DNA of 64,000 nt, from contig JAWKRT010000001.1 of assembly GCA_041389495.1 (NCBI GenBank), positions 1,178,001-1,242,000 of the forward strand. Reading direction: 5' to 3'. Numbering within the stretch: the stretch's first letter is position 1; every line of letters starts with the position of its first letter. Below are positions 25,290 to 33,036 of this stretch, piece by piece. A model generated the notes under the pieces. The model did not search any database. It was not told the DNA's origin and saw nothing but the letters and a program-made list of their open reading frames with translations. This stretch comes from Myxococcota bacterium. Its GTDB lineage: Bacteria > Myxococcota_A > UBA9160 > UBA4427. The position numbers were made by a program, and so were the translations under genes.

Positions 25290-26168
25290 ATGTCGTGGGT
25301 CGCTCGTTCGGTGAGGGGCGCGACGGGCTCGATCGTCGCGCTCGCGTTCGTTCTCGCGATCTTCGCGCCGGCGCCGGCGGCGCACGCCGAGACGGTGCGT
25401 TGCAAGGCCATCTCGCGGGTGCCGACCGTGATCTCGCGGCCCGGCGTGTACTGCCTGAAGAAGGATCTCGAGCGCGCGCTCTCGAGCGGCGCGGCGATCG
25501 AGATCCAGTCGTCCGACGTGACGCTCGACTTCAACGGGCTCGGCATCGACGCGTCCGGGGCCGGCGCGGCGACGGACGCGACGGGCGTGCGCATCTCCGA
25601 CGTCTCCCGCGTCGTCGTGCGCAACGGGCGCCTCGTCGGGTTCCGCAACGGCGTCGTGTCGGTCGGGCTCGGCTACTCGATCCGCATCGAGGACATGACC
25701 ATCGACGGGAGCCTCGAGCGCGGCATCGATGCGAGCGGCCTCGGCGGCGTCGAGATCCGCGGGAACCGCATCACGCGCACGGGCGGCTCGACCGCCGGAG
25801 ACGCCGGCGACGTCTACGGGATCTTCTGCCAGCCGACGAGCGACGCGCGCGTCGTCGGGAACGAGGTCGCCAACACCGCCGCGGCGCCGGGTGGCTTCGC
25901 CTCGTACGCCATCCGCATGACGGGCAACGCCTCGGTCGTCGCCGACAACCGTGTCACCGAGTCGGCGGAGAACGCGATCTACTCCTCGAACAACACGGCC
26001 GCCGTCCTCGAGCGGAACACGATCTCCAACGCGAGCGTCGGCGCGGGCACGCTCGGCCTGCGCTTCAACGCGGGCGGCGTCGGCGTCTACCGCGACAACA
26101 CGGTCGTGCAGTTCCAGACGACGGTGTCGGGCGGCACGGACGGCGGAGGCAACGTCTTCGCGCCGTAG
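25290..26168 (+). CDS. Exported right-handed parallel beta-helix protein
   Basis: 292 residues: signal peptide ending APAAHA, then repeated beta-helix coils rich in Gly, Asn and Val (VTLDFNGLGIDASG, VRISDVSRVVVRNGRLVGF, IRIEDMTIDG, VEIRGNRITRTGG, ARVVGNEV, ASVVADNRVTES, AAVLERNTISN, VGVYRDNTVVQF). This is the pattern of pectate-lyase-like or NosD-type proteins. One Cys pair (RCKAIS, VYCLKKD) lies before the helix. No catalytic motif is obvious; it may bind or cut a polysaccharide. A GAGGAGGGG ribosome site precedes the ATG. Confidence 0.8.
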   Translation: MSWVARSVRGATGSIVALAFVLAIFAPAPAAHAETVRCKAISRVPTVISRPGVYCLKKDLERALSSGAAIEIQSSDVTLDFNGLGIDASGAGAATDATGVRISDVSRVVVRNGRLVGFRNGVVSVGLGYSIRIEDMTIDGSLERGIDASGLGGVEIRGNRITRTGGSTAGDAGDVYGIFCQPTSDARVVGNEVANTAAAPGGFASYAIRMTGNASVVADNRVTESAENAIYSSNNTAAVLERNTISNASVGAGTLGLRFNAGGVGVYRDNTVVQFQTTVSGGTDGGGNVFAP

Positions 26169-26180
26169 CGCGCCGCCCGG

Positions 26181-27416
26181 TCAGGGCGCGACGGCCTCGA
26201 GGCACACGCCGAGCGGGGCGACCGCAGCGTTCGCGCGCAGCGCGGCGAGCGCGCCGCGCTCGAGCTGCCGCACGCGCTCGCGCGAGAGCGACAGCCGCTG
26301 CCCCACCTGCTCGAGCGTCTCCGCGTCGCCCGTCTCGAGCCCGAACCGGTAGCGGAGGATCGTGCGTTCGCGATCGGGGAGGTCCTCGATCGCGTTCCAG
26401 AGCACGTGCGCGATGCGTTCGCGGTCGAGATCGTCGACCGGCGAACCGGCCTCCTCGTCCGCGAGCAGGTCGGCGAGCTGCAGCGAGTCCGTGCCCGCGA
26501 CGGGCGCCTCGATCGACACGGTGTGCGCGCGCGCCGTGCGCAGCACCTCGACCTCCTCGGCGCTCGTGCGCGCGCGCGCGGCGAGCTCCTCCGCCGTCGC
26601 GCGCCGGCCCTCGCGCGCGAAGATCGCAGCCTGTGCGCGCTCGACGCGCGCCGCGCGCTGCGCGACGTGCGTGGGCGTCTGCACCGTCTCCGGCTGCACG
26701 CGCACCGCGCGCGCGATCGCCTGCTGGATCCACCACACCGCGTAGGTCGAGAACTTGTAGCCGAGCTCGTGGTCGAACTTCTCGACGGCGCGGATCAGGC
26801 CGACGTTGCCTTCCTGGATGAGGTCGAAGAAGCCGAGCCCGCGGCCGCGATAGCCCTTCGCGATCGACACGACGAGCCGCAGGTTGTGCCGCACGAACCG
26901 GTTCTTCAGCTCCGCGTGGCGGTCGAGCTCGCGCGCGGCCTCGCGCCACGCGGCCGGGAGGCGGCGTCGCTCGCGCGCCGCGAGGCTCGCGCGGAAGAGC
27001 CGCACGACGAGCTCGAGCGACAGGCCGGCGTCGTGGAGCGCGCTCGCCACGCGCGCGCGCGCCGCGGCGTTCGGCGCCTGCGCGCGGCAGAGCTCGGCCT
27101 CGGCGCGCGCGAGCGCGGCATCGATCTCGCCGCTGTAGTCGGTTCCCGTTCCGTCGCGGTGGCGCGCGCTCATGCGGCCCGTGACGTGTCCTTCCTCGAG
27201 CCGCGCGCGCCAGTCGTCGACGATGGCCGAGGCGAAGTCGGGGAGCGCGTAGGCGAGCTCGCGGAAGCGCGCGGCGCGCGCGCGCATCTCGGTGCACAGC
27301 GCGCTCGTCGCGTCGGCGTCGAGCACCGGGATCTGGCCGATCGTTCGCAGGTAGCGGCCGACGGCGTCTCCGCCCTCGGCGCTCGATCGCGGCTGCGTCG
27401 CCTCGTTCCGGGTCAT
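26181..27416 (-). CDS. Sigma-70 family RNA polymerase sigma factor (group 2, RpoD/RpoS-like)
   Basis: 411 residues with all regions: 1.2 (VGRYLRTIGQIPVL, 19-32), a non-conserved insert (about 55-165), region 2 (FFDLIQEGNVGLIRAVEKFD, 196-215; YKFSTYAVWWIQQAI, 220-234), region 3, and a region 4 HTH (LEQVGQRLSLSRERVRQLE). Region 1.1 is missing, so this is an alternative, not the housekeeping, sigma factor. It lies directly downstream of the CarH-type gene, 75 bp away, with its own strong-looking promoter in that gap. It may drive the divergent photolyase/lipid operon (inference). Confidence 0.88.
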   Translation of the reverse strand: MTRNEATQPRSSAEGGDAVGRYLRTIGQIPVLDADATSALCTEMRARAARFRELAYALPDFASAIVDDWRARLEEGHVTGRMSARHRDGTGTDYSGEIDAALARAEAELCRAQAPNAAARARVASALHDAGLSLELVVRLFRASLAARERRRLPAAWREAARELDRHAELKNRFVRHNLRLVVSIAKGYRGRGLGFFDLIQEGNVGLIRAVEKFDHELGYKFSTYAVWWIQQAIARAVRVQPETVQTPTHVAQRAARVERAQAAIFAREGRRATAEELAARARTSAEEVEVLRTARAHTVSIEAPVAGTDSLQLADLLADEEAGSPVDDLDRERIAHVLWNAIEDLPDRERTILRYRFGLETGDAETLEQVGQRLSLSRERVRQLERGALAALRANAAVAPLGVCLEAVAP

Positions 27417-27454
27417 CGCGAACCTCCCGTCTCCGCCCTGGGCGCGTGGCGGGC

Positions 27455-27483
27455 AGCATCGGCGAGGAACGCGAGAATGTCAA
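27455..27483 (-). promoter_or_regulatory. Promoter candidate of the sigma gene, with CarH-like half site
   Basis: On the minus strand a perfect TTGACA (27483-27478), preceded by TTTTTTC, is followed after 17 nt by GATGCT (27460-27455). The stretch CTTGACATTCT also nearly fits the nTnnACAnnTn repeat unit described for CarH/CarA operators. Such an AT-rich patch is very unusual in this GC-rich DNA. The mixture of -35 and operator would allow repression by the adjacent CarH protein. Confidence 0.5.
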
Positions 27484-27491
27484 GAAAAAAT

Positions 27492-28436
27492 CTAGACCAT
27501 CGAGGTGGCCGCACCGCCGTCCGCGGCCGGCCCGGCGCGGACTCGCATCCGCACATGCCGGTCGAGCTCCTCGAAATCGCGGAGGATCCGGACGCCCGGA
27601 CCGCGCGGCGCCGCGGCGGCCGGGCCGCCGAGCCACAGCTCCGTGCGCGCGGGCAGGGCGGCGCGAAGAGTGGCGAGCTGGGGCGCGCTCGCGGCCTCGG
27701 GCAGCGCCGTCAGCGCGAGCAGGACGACGTCGGCGCGCGCCGCGCGGGCCGCCCGCGCGATCTCCCCGGGCGGGAGGTCGGCGCCGAGGAACACGACGCG
27801 CGCGCCCGCCGCATCCGCGACGATCGCGCCGGCGACGAGCCCGAGCTCGTGGCGCTCGCCCTGCGGCGTCGCGCAGACGACGGTCGTCGTCTCCGGCCCG
27901 CGCGCGCGCGCGCGCACCGCGTCGCCGAGCAGGTGCCGGGCGAGTGCGGTCGCGAGGTGCTCGGTCGCGGGGCCCGCCTCGCCGCGGTGCCAGCGCTCGC
28001 CGAGCTCCGCGAGCAGCGGCAGTGCGACGTGCGTCGCGAACCCGACGGCGCCGCGCGCCGCGAGCTCGTGCGCGAGCAGGCGCTGCGCCGCTTCGGCATC
28101 GAAGCGCGACAGCGCCTCGAGCGCCGGGGCCCAGGGCGGATCGTCGGGCGCCGCGCGCCGCTCGCGCGCCGCGGCGCGCTCGAGCAGCGCGTCGTGCGGG
28201 AGCGCGGCGAGCTCGCCGATGCGCGCGCCGCCGTCGACGAGCCGCTTGAGCAGGAGGATGCGCGCGAGGTCCTCGGACGAGTAGCGACGCGTTCCGCCCG
28301 GGCTTCGCTGCGGCTCGATCGCGCGATGGCGCCGCTCCCAGGCGCGCAGCGCGTGCTCCGAGAGCCCGGTCGCCCGCACGACGTCGCGCATCGAGTACGA
28401 CGGCTCCTCGGCGGCGGAGCGGACGGCCCGGCTCAT
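27492..28436 (-). CDS. carH: CarH/LitR-type MerR regulator with B12-binding photoreceptor domain
   Basis: 314 residues: MerR HTH (YSMRDVVRATGLSEHALRAW, 14-33; GTRRYSSEDL), a four-helix bundle, then a cobalamin-binding domain. The residues important in CarH photochemistry are present with the right spacing: Trp149-His150 and Glu159-His160 (WHRGEAGPATEH), and the lower-ligand motif Glu194-Arg-His196 in TPQGERHELG. In Myxococcus, Thermus and Streptomyces such proteins bind adenosylcobalamin, tetramerise on operators in the dark and release in light. It is divergent (30 bp) from the photolyase operon and upstream of a sigma gene, the expected regulator of both. Confidence 0.9.
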   Translation of the reverse strand: MSRAVRSAAEEPSYSMRDVVRATGLSEHALRAWERRHRAIEPQRSPGGTRRYSSEDLARILLLKRLVDGGARIGELAALPHDALLERAAARERRAAPDDPPWAPALEALSRFDAEAAQRLLAHELAARGAVGFATHVALPLLAELGERWHRGEAGPATEHLATALARHLLGDAVRARARGPETTTVVCATPQGERHELGLVAGAIVADAAGARVVFLGADLPPGEIARAARAARADVVLLALTALPEAASAPQLATLRAALPARTELWLGGPAAAAPRGPGVRILRDFEELDRHVRMRVRAGPAADGGAATSMV

Positions 28437-28466
28437 GGCGGGCTCGACGGGCGTGCGCGGCGAGTC

Positions 28467-28964
28467 ATGATGCGCGGCAGCATGAACGACGACCTCGCCG
28501 CTGTCGAATCCGTGTCCGCGTCGCGGGGTGCCGCGGCCGGTCGCCGCGCGCCGCCGCGCGCCGCGCGGCTCGAGGTGTTCTTCGACGGCGACTGCCCGCT
28601 CTGCGCGCGCGAGGTCGCGTGGCTGTCGGCGCGCGATCGCGCCGGTCGACTGCGCTTCACCGACATCGCCGCGCCCGACTTCGACCCGGCCGCGATCGGA
28701 CTCGATCGCGCGGCGCTGATGGGCCGGCTCCATGCGCGGACCGCCGACGGCGCGTGGCGCACCGGCATGGATGCGCTGCGCGCGGCCTGGGCGGAAGTGG
28801 GCCTCGGCGCGCTCCTCGCGCCCACCGGCTGGCGCGGTCTGCGTCCGCTCTTCGACGCGCTCTACGCGCTCTTCGCGCTCGTCCGGCCGCACCTCCCGGG
28901 CCGTCGCGCACCGGCGTGCGACGGCGACCGCTGTGCCGCGCCGTCGGCGCGCGGGCGCGCGTGA
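28467..28964 (+). CDS. DCC-family (DUF393) thiol-disulfide oxidoreductase-like protein
   Basis: 165 residues containing the family motif in EVFFDGDCPLCAREVAWL, followed by DRAGRLRFTDIAAPDFDP and WRTGMDALRAAW. DCC proteins are thioredoxin-fold-like, with the DxxCxxC motif suggesting thiol redox chemistry. Starts at 28467, 28470 and 28482 are all possible; none has a strong ribosome site. It is the first gene of the operon; its stop overlaps the photolyase GTG start. DUF393 genes commonly travel with photolyases in such clusters. Confidence 0.82.
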   Translation: MMRGSMNDDLAAVESVSASRGAAAGRRAPPRAARLEVFFDGDCPLCAREVAWLSARDRAGRLRFTDIAAPDFDPAAIGLDRAALMGRLHARTADGAWRTGMDALRAAWAEVGLGALLAPTGWRGLRPLFDALYALFALVRPHLPGRRAPACDGDRCAAPSARGRA

Positions 28965-30457
28965 CGCGCGGCGTCCACTGGTTCCGATCGGATCTCCGGC
29001 TGCGCGACAACGCGGCGATCGATGCGCTCGCCGCGCGCTGCGACGAGGTGGCGTTCGCGTTCGTGCTCGACCCGCGCCTGCTCGCGGCGGCGCCGCCCGA
29101 CGCGCCGCGCGTGCGCTTCCTGCTCGACGGCGTCGAGCGCCTCGAGCGCGAGCTCGCACGCCGCGGCCACGCCCTGCACGTCCTGCGCGGCGAGCCCGTG
29201 CGCGAGCTCGACCGGTTCCTCGCGCGCGCGCGTCCCGAGTGGCTCTCGTTCGCGCGCGCGACGACGCCCTATGGCGCGAGCCGCGACGCGCGCGTGCGCG
29301 CGCGCGCCGAGCGCGCGGGCGTGCGGGTGCTCGCGCCGAAGGACGCGGTCGTCTTCGGAGCCGACGAGCTGCGCACGAAGAGCGGCGGCCTGTACCAGGT
29401 GTTCGGGCCGTATCAGCGCGCGTGGCTCGCGCGGCTCGCCGAGGAAGGGCTCGGCGCGCCGTGCGCGACGCGCCTCCCGCGCCCGTGCGCGGTGCGCGAC
29501 GCGCGTGCGGGCACGCTCGCGGCGGGGCTCGCGCGCGCGGAGCGTCGCGGCGGCGCGGCGGCGTCCGCCGCGGACGAGCGCGCGTCGATCCCGGTCGCGG
29601 GCGAGGCCGCCGCGCGGCGGCGACTCGAGGCCTTCGTCGAGCGCGGCCTGCTTCGCTATGCGACGGCGCGCGACCTCCCCGCGGTCGACGGCACGTCGCG
29701 GCTCTCGCCCCACCTGCGGTTCGGCGCGGTGTCGGCGCGCGACTGCATCCGCGCCGCGACCGACGCCGCGGCGTGCGACGCCCGGCTGCGCGAGGGCGCC
29801 GCGCGCTGGGTCGGCGAGCTCTGCTGGCGCGACTTCTACGCCGCGCAGCTCGAGGAGCACCCGCGCATCGCGCGCGGGTCCTTCCGCGCGGACTTCGACG
29901 CGCTCGAGTGGGACGGCGACGACGCGCTCTTCGCGCGCTGGCGCGACGGTCGCACGGGCTTCCCGATCGTCGACGCCGGCATGCGGCAGCTCGCGGCGAC
30001 GGGCTGGATGCACAACCGCGTGCGCATGATCGTCGCGAGCTTCCTGACGAAGGACCTCGGCATCGACTGGCGCCGCGGCGAGCGGCTCTTCTTCGAGCGC
30101 CTCGTCGACGGCGACCCCGCGTCGAACAACGGCGGCTGGCAGTGGTCGGCGTCGACGGGCACCGACCCGCAGCCCTACTTCCGCATCTTCAACCCGACGT
30201 CGCAGGGGCGGCGCTTCGACCCCGACGGCGACTACGTGCGGCGCTTCGTACCGGAGCTCGCGCGCCTCGACGCGCGCGAGATCCACGCGCCCGACGCCGA
30301 CGCGCGCGCCGCCTGCGACTACCCCGCTCCCTGCGTCGACCACGCCGAGGCGCGCGAGCGCGCGCTCGCGCGCTACCGCCGCGCGATCGGCCGCGCGCCG
30401 GGCGCGGGCGCGACCAGAGCGAAGCCCGCGAGGCGTCGCGCGAAGGCCCGCCGGTGA
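28961..30457 (+). CDS. phrB: Deoxyribodipyrimidine photolyase (class I, cryptochrome/photolyase family)
   Basis: 498 residues: N-terminal antenna-chromophore Rossmann domain (VHWFRSDLRLRDNAAIDAL) and C-terminal FAD domain with GTSRLSPHLRFGAVS, ELCWRDFY, TGFPIVDAGMRQL, GWMHNRVRMIVASFL and the signature ASNNGGWQWSASTGTDPQPY. It repairs UV-induced cyclobutane dimers using blue light. The GTG start overlaps the DCC stop, and the stop overlaps the SRPBCC start, so it is translationally coupled on both sides. The C-terminal basic tail (AKPARRRAKARR) is additional. Confidence 0.95.
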   Translation: MTRGVHWFRSDLRLRDNAAIDALAARCDEVAFAFVLDPRLLAAAPPDAPRVRFLLDGVERLERELARRGHALHVLRGEPVRELDRFLARARPEWLSFARATTPYGASRDARVRARAERAGVRVLAPKDAVVFGADELRTKSGGLYQVFGPYQRAWLARLAEEGLGAPCATRLPRPCAVRDARAGTLAAGLARAERRGGAAASAADERASIPVAGEAAARRRLEAFVERGLLRYATARDLPAVDGTSRLSPHLRFGAVSARDCIRAATDAAACDARLREGAARWVGELCWRDFYAAQLEEHPRIARGSFRADFDALEWDGDDALFARWRDGRTGFPIVDAGMRQLAATGWMHNRVRMIVASFLTKDLGIDWRRGERLFFERLVDGDPASNNGGWQWSASTGTDPQPYFRIFNPTSQGRRFDPDGDYVRRFVPELARLDAREIHAPDADARAACDYPAPCVDHAEARERALARYRRAIGRAPGAGATRAKPARRRAKARR

Positions 30458-30939
30458 CGCGGCGCGTCCGCACGCTCGAGCGCGCGCAGGACCTGCCGCT
30501 CCCGCGCGACGCGGTGTTCCCGTTCTTCGCCGAGGCGGGGAACCTCGAGGCGATCACCCCGCCGGAGCTGCGCTTCCGCTTCGTGACGCCGCTGCCCATC
30601 GCGATGCGCGCGGGCGCGCGCATCGAATACCGCCTCTCGCTCTTCCGCGTCCCGTTCGGTTGGACGACCGAGATCACGGGCTGGGATCCGCCGCACGGCT
30701 TCGTCGACGAGGAGCGCCGCGGCCCGTTCGCGCTCTGGCGCCACGAGCACCGCTTCGAGGACATCGACGGCGGAGCCGCGACGCGCATGCGGGACACGGT
30801 GCACTACGCGCTTCCCCTGTCGCCGCTCGGCGACCTCGCGCACCCTCTCGTGCGCGCGCGGCTCGATCGCATCTTCGATTTCCGCGCGGCCGAGATCGGG
30901 CGGCGCATCGCCGCGGGAGCGTGGACGACGCATGGCTGA
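30454..30939 (+). CDS. SRPBCC-fold ligand-binding protein (cyclase/dehydrase-like)
   Basis: 161 residues with the helix-grip pattern: LPLPRDAVFPFFAEAGNLEA at the start, ELRFRFVTPLP, IEYRLSLFRVPFGWTTEITG, WRHEHRFEDI, MRDTVHYALPLSPLG and a C-terminal amphipathic helix. This matches the SRPBCC proteins (CoxG/polyketide cyclase-like) that sit beside photolyase in light-induced clusters of Pseudomonas and Myxococcus. It probably binds a hydrophobic ligand such as a lipid. GTGA overlap with phrB; the next ATG starts 8 bp before its stop. Confidence 0.82.
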   Translation: MTRRVRTLERAQDLPLPRDAVFPFFAEAGNLEAITPPELRFRFVTPLPIAMRAGARIEYRLSLFRVPFGWTTEITGWDPPHGFVDEERRGPFALWRHEHRFEDIDGGAATRMRDTVHYALPLSPLGDLAHPLVRARLDRIFDFRAAEIGRRIAAGAWTTHG

Positions 30940-31885
30940 GGCGCGCCTTCGGATCGGGGTCTCGTCGTGTCTGCTGGGCAACGGCGTGCGCTACGACGGC
31001 GGCCACAAGCGCGACGCGTTCCTGGTCGACCAGCTCGGCCCGTTCGTCGAGTGGGTGCCCGTGTGTCCCGAGGTGGAGGCGGGCCTCGGCACGCCGCGCC
31101 CGTCGATCCAGCTGGTGGAGGAGGGCGGGGCGCTCCGCGCGCTCGAGACGCGCTCGCGCCGCGACCGCACGCGGGCGCTCGAGCGTCAGGCGCGGGCCCG
31201 CGTGCGCGACCTGCGCGGGCTCGACCTCGCCGGCTACGTCCTCAAGCGCGACTCGCCGAGCTGCGGGATGGAGCGCGTGCGCGTCCACCGCGAAGGCCAG
31301 CCCGTGCGCCGCGACGGCCGCGGGCTCTTCGCCGCCGCGCTGCTCGAGGCGATGCCCGACCTCCCGGTCGAGGAGGAAGGGCGTCTCCACGATCCGCGCC
31401 TGCGCGAGAACTTCATCGAGCGCCTGTTCGCCTATCGACGCGTGCGGGACCTGTTCGCCGGGCCCTGGCGGGCGCGCGACGTCGTCGCCTTCCACACCGC
31501 GCACAAGATCCAGGTGATGGCGCACTCGAACGAGTCCTACCGCGAGCTCGGTCGGCTCGTCGCGCGCGTGCGCGAGCTCCCGCGCGCGGGCTTCCGCGAC
31601 GCCTATCAAGCGGGCTTCATGGGCGCGCTCCGCCGGCTCGCCTCGCGCGGTCGCGTGGCGAACGCGCTGCACCACATGACGGGCCACCTCCGCGGTCGCG
31701 TCTCGTCGGACGACCGCCGCGAGCTCGCGCAGCTCGTCGACGACTATCGCGCGGGCCTCGTTCCGCTCGTCGTGCCGCTCACGCTGCTGCGCCATCACGC
31801 GCGCGCGTGCGAGGTCGACTACCTGCTCGGGCAGGTCTTCCTCGACCCGCATCCGCGCGAGCTCATGCTGCGCAACCACGTCTAG
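30932..31885 (+). CDS. DUF523-DUF1722 fusion protein (TudS-like Fe-S domain + YbgA-like domain)
   Basis: 317 residues. The DUF523 half has three conserved Cys: Cys13 (VSSCLLGNGVRYDGGHK), Cys45 (PVCPEVEAGLG) and Cys111 (RDSPSCGM), which in the thiouracil desulfidase TudS bind a 4Fe-4S cluster. The DUF1722 half (FHTAHKIQVMAHSNESYREL, FLDPHPRELMLRNHV) matches E. coli YbgA, whose gene adjoins phr. The fusion is common beside photolyases in proteobacteria. Likely involved in nucleobase or tRNA thio-base repair after photo-damage (inference). ATG start 8 bp inside the SRPBCC gene. Confidence 0.88.
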   Translation: MAEARLRIGVSSCLLGNGVRYDGGHKRDAFLVDQLGPFVEWVPVCPEVEAGLGTPRPSIQLVEEGGALRALETRSRRDRTRALERQARARVRDLRGLDLAGYVLKRDSPSCGMERVRVHREGQPVRRDGRGLFAAALLEAMPDLPVEEEGRLHDPRLRENFIERLFAYRRVRDLFAGPWRARDVVAFHTAHKIQVMAHSNESYRELGRLVARVRELPRAGFRDAYQAGFMGALRRLASRGRVANALHHMTGHLRGRVSSDDRRELAQLVDDYRAGLVPLVVPLTLLRHHARACEVDYLLGQVFLDPHPRELMLRNHV

Positions 31886-31956
31886 TCGCTCCGCGCATCG
31901 CGCGTTTGACGGTCGCGGGCCGCGACCTAGGGTGCGCGCTCGCGAGGAGGCGGCGC

Positions 31957-33036
31957 GTGGCGACGAGCGATCGGGAGCGGGAGCCGGCTTCGGGCGGTGT
32001 CGTCGGGCGCGGCATCGCGCTGGCGGAAGCGGGCCGCGTTCCCGACGCGATCGTCCGCTTCGCGATCCGGCGCATCGTCGCGCTGCGCGCGCGCGGAGAG
32101 GCGCGCACCGCGCGCTCGGCGCGCGAGTTCGCGCGCGCGATGCGCGCGCAGCCCGTGCTCACGCACGCGGCCGAAGCCAACCGACAGCACTACGAGGTGC
32201 CGGCGGAGCTCTTCGAGCGCGTCCTCGGTCCGCGCCTCAAGTACAGCTGCGCGTGGTTCGCCGACGACCACGGCGACCTCGCGCGCGCCGAGGAGGAGAT
32301 GCTCGCGCTCACGTGCGAGCGCGCGGGTCTCGAGGACGGCATGCGCGTCCTCGACCTCGGCTGCGGATGGGGCTCGCTGTCGACCTTCGTCGCCGAGCGC
32401 TTCCCGCGCGCGCGCGTGCTCGCGGTCTCGAACTCGCGCACGCAGCGCGCGTTCCTCCTCGATCGCTGCGCGAAGCGGGGCCTCGCGAACGTCGAGGTGC
32501 GGACGGCGGACGCGGCGCTCCTCGAGCTCCCCGCGGCGGGCTTCGACCGCGTCGTCTCGGTGGAGATGTTCGAGCACGTGCGCGACTGGCACGCGCTCTA
32601 CGCGCGCATCGCGCGCTGGCTCGCGCCCGACGGGCGCTTCTTCCAGCACGTCTTCTGCCACCGCGCCCACCCGTACCGCTTCGAGGACGAGGGCGGCACC
32701 GACTGGATGGCGCGGAACTTCTTCAGCGGCGGGATCATGCCGTCCTTCGACCTGCCGGAGGCCGTGGGCGGAGCGCTCGCGGTCGAGGCCCGCTGGCGCG
32801 TTTCGGGCACGCACTACGCGCGCACGGCCGAGGCCTGGCTCGCGCGCGCCGACGCGCAGCGCGACGCGCTCCGGCGCGTGCTCGCCGCCGCCGGCGGCGC
32901 CGACGTCGATGCGGCGCGCGCGCTGCAGCGCTGGCGGATGTTCTTCATGGCGTGCGCCGAGCTGTTCGCCTTCCGCGACGGCGAGGAATGGCTCGTCGGC
33001 CACTACCTCCTGCGCCCGACGGAGCGGCGCGCGTGA
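31957..33036 (+). CDS. CFA-synthase-like SAM methyltransferase (first copy)
   Basis: 359-residue class I methyltransferase: YEVPAELFERVLGPRLKYSC, then the SAM motif VLDLGCGWGSLSTFVAERFP, VSVEMFEHVRDW and FFQHVFCHR. It belongs to the short, soluble branch of cyclopropane-fatty-acid-synthase homologues that lack the N-terminal lipid domain. The GTG start follows GAGGAGG and 71 bp of spacer, so some internal initiation is possible. In Rhodobacter, related enzymes of the RpoE-ChrR photo-oxidative regulon methylate unsaturated phospholipid chains toward furan fatty acids; the role here is inferred from that analogy. Confidence 0.82.
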   Translation: MATSDREREPASGGVVGRGIALAEAGRVPDAIVRFAIRRIVALRARGEARTARSAREFARAMRAQPVLTHAAEANRQHYEVPAELFERVLGPRLKYSCAWFADDHGDLARAEEEMLALTCERAGLEDGMRVLDLGCGWGSLSTFVAERFPRARVLAVSNSRTQRAFLLDRCAKRGLANVEVRTADAALLELPAAGFDRVVSVEMFEHVRDWHALYARIARWLAPDGRFFQHVFCHRAHPYRFEDEGGTDWMARNFFSGGIMPSFDLPEAVGGALAVEARWRVSGTHYARTAEAWLARADAQRDALRRVLAAAGGADVDAARALQRWRMFFMACAELFAFRDGEEWLVGHYLLRPTERRA

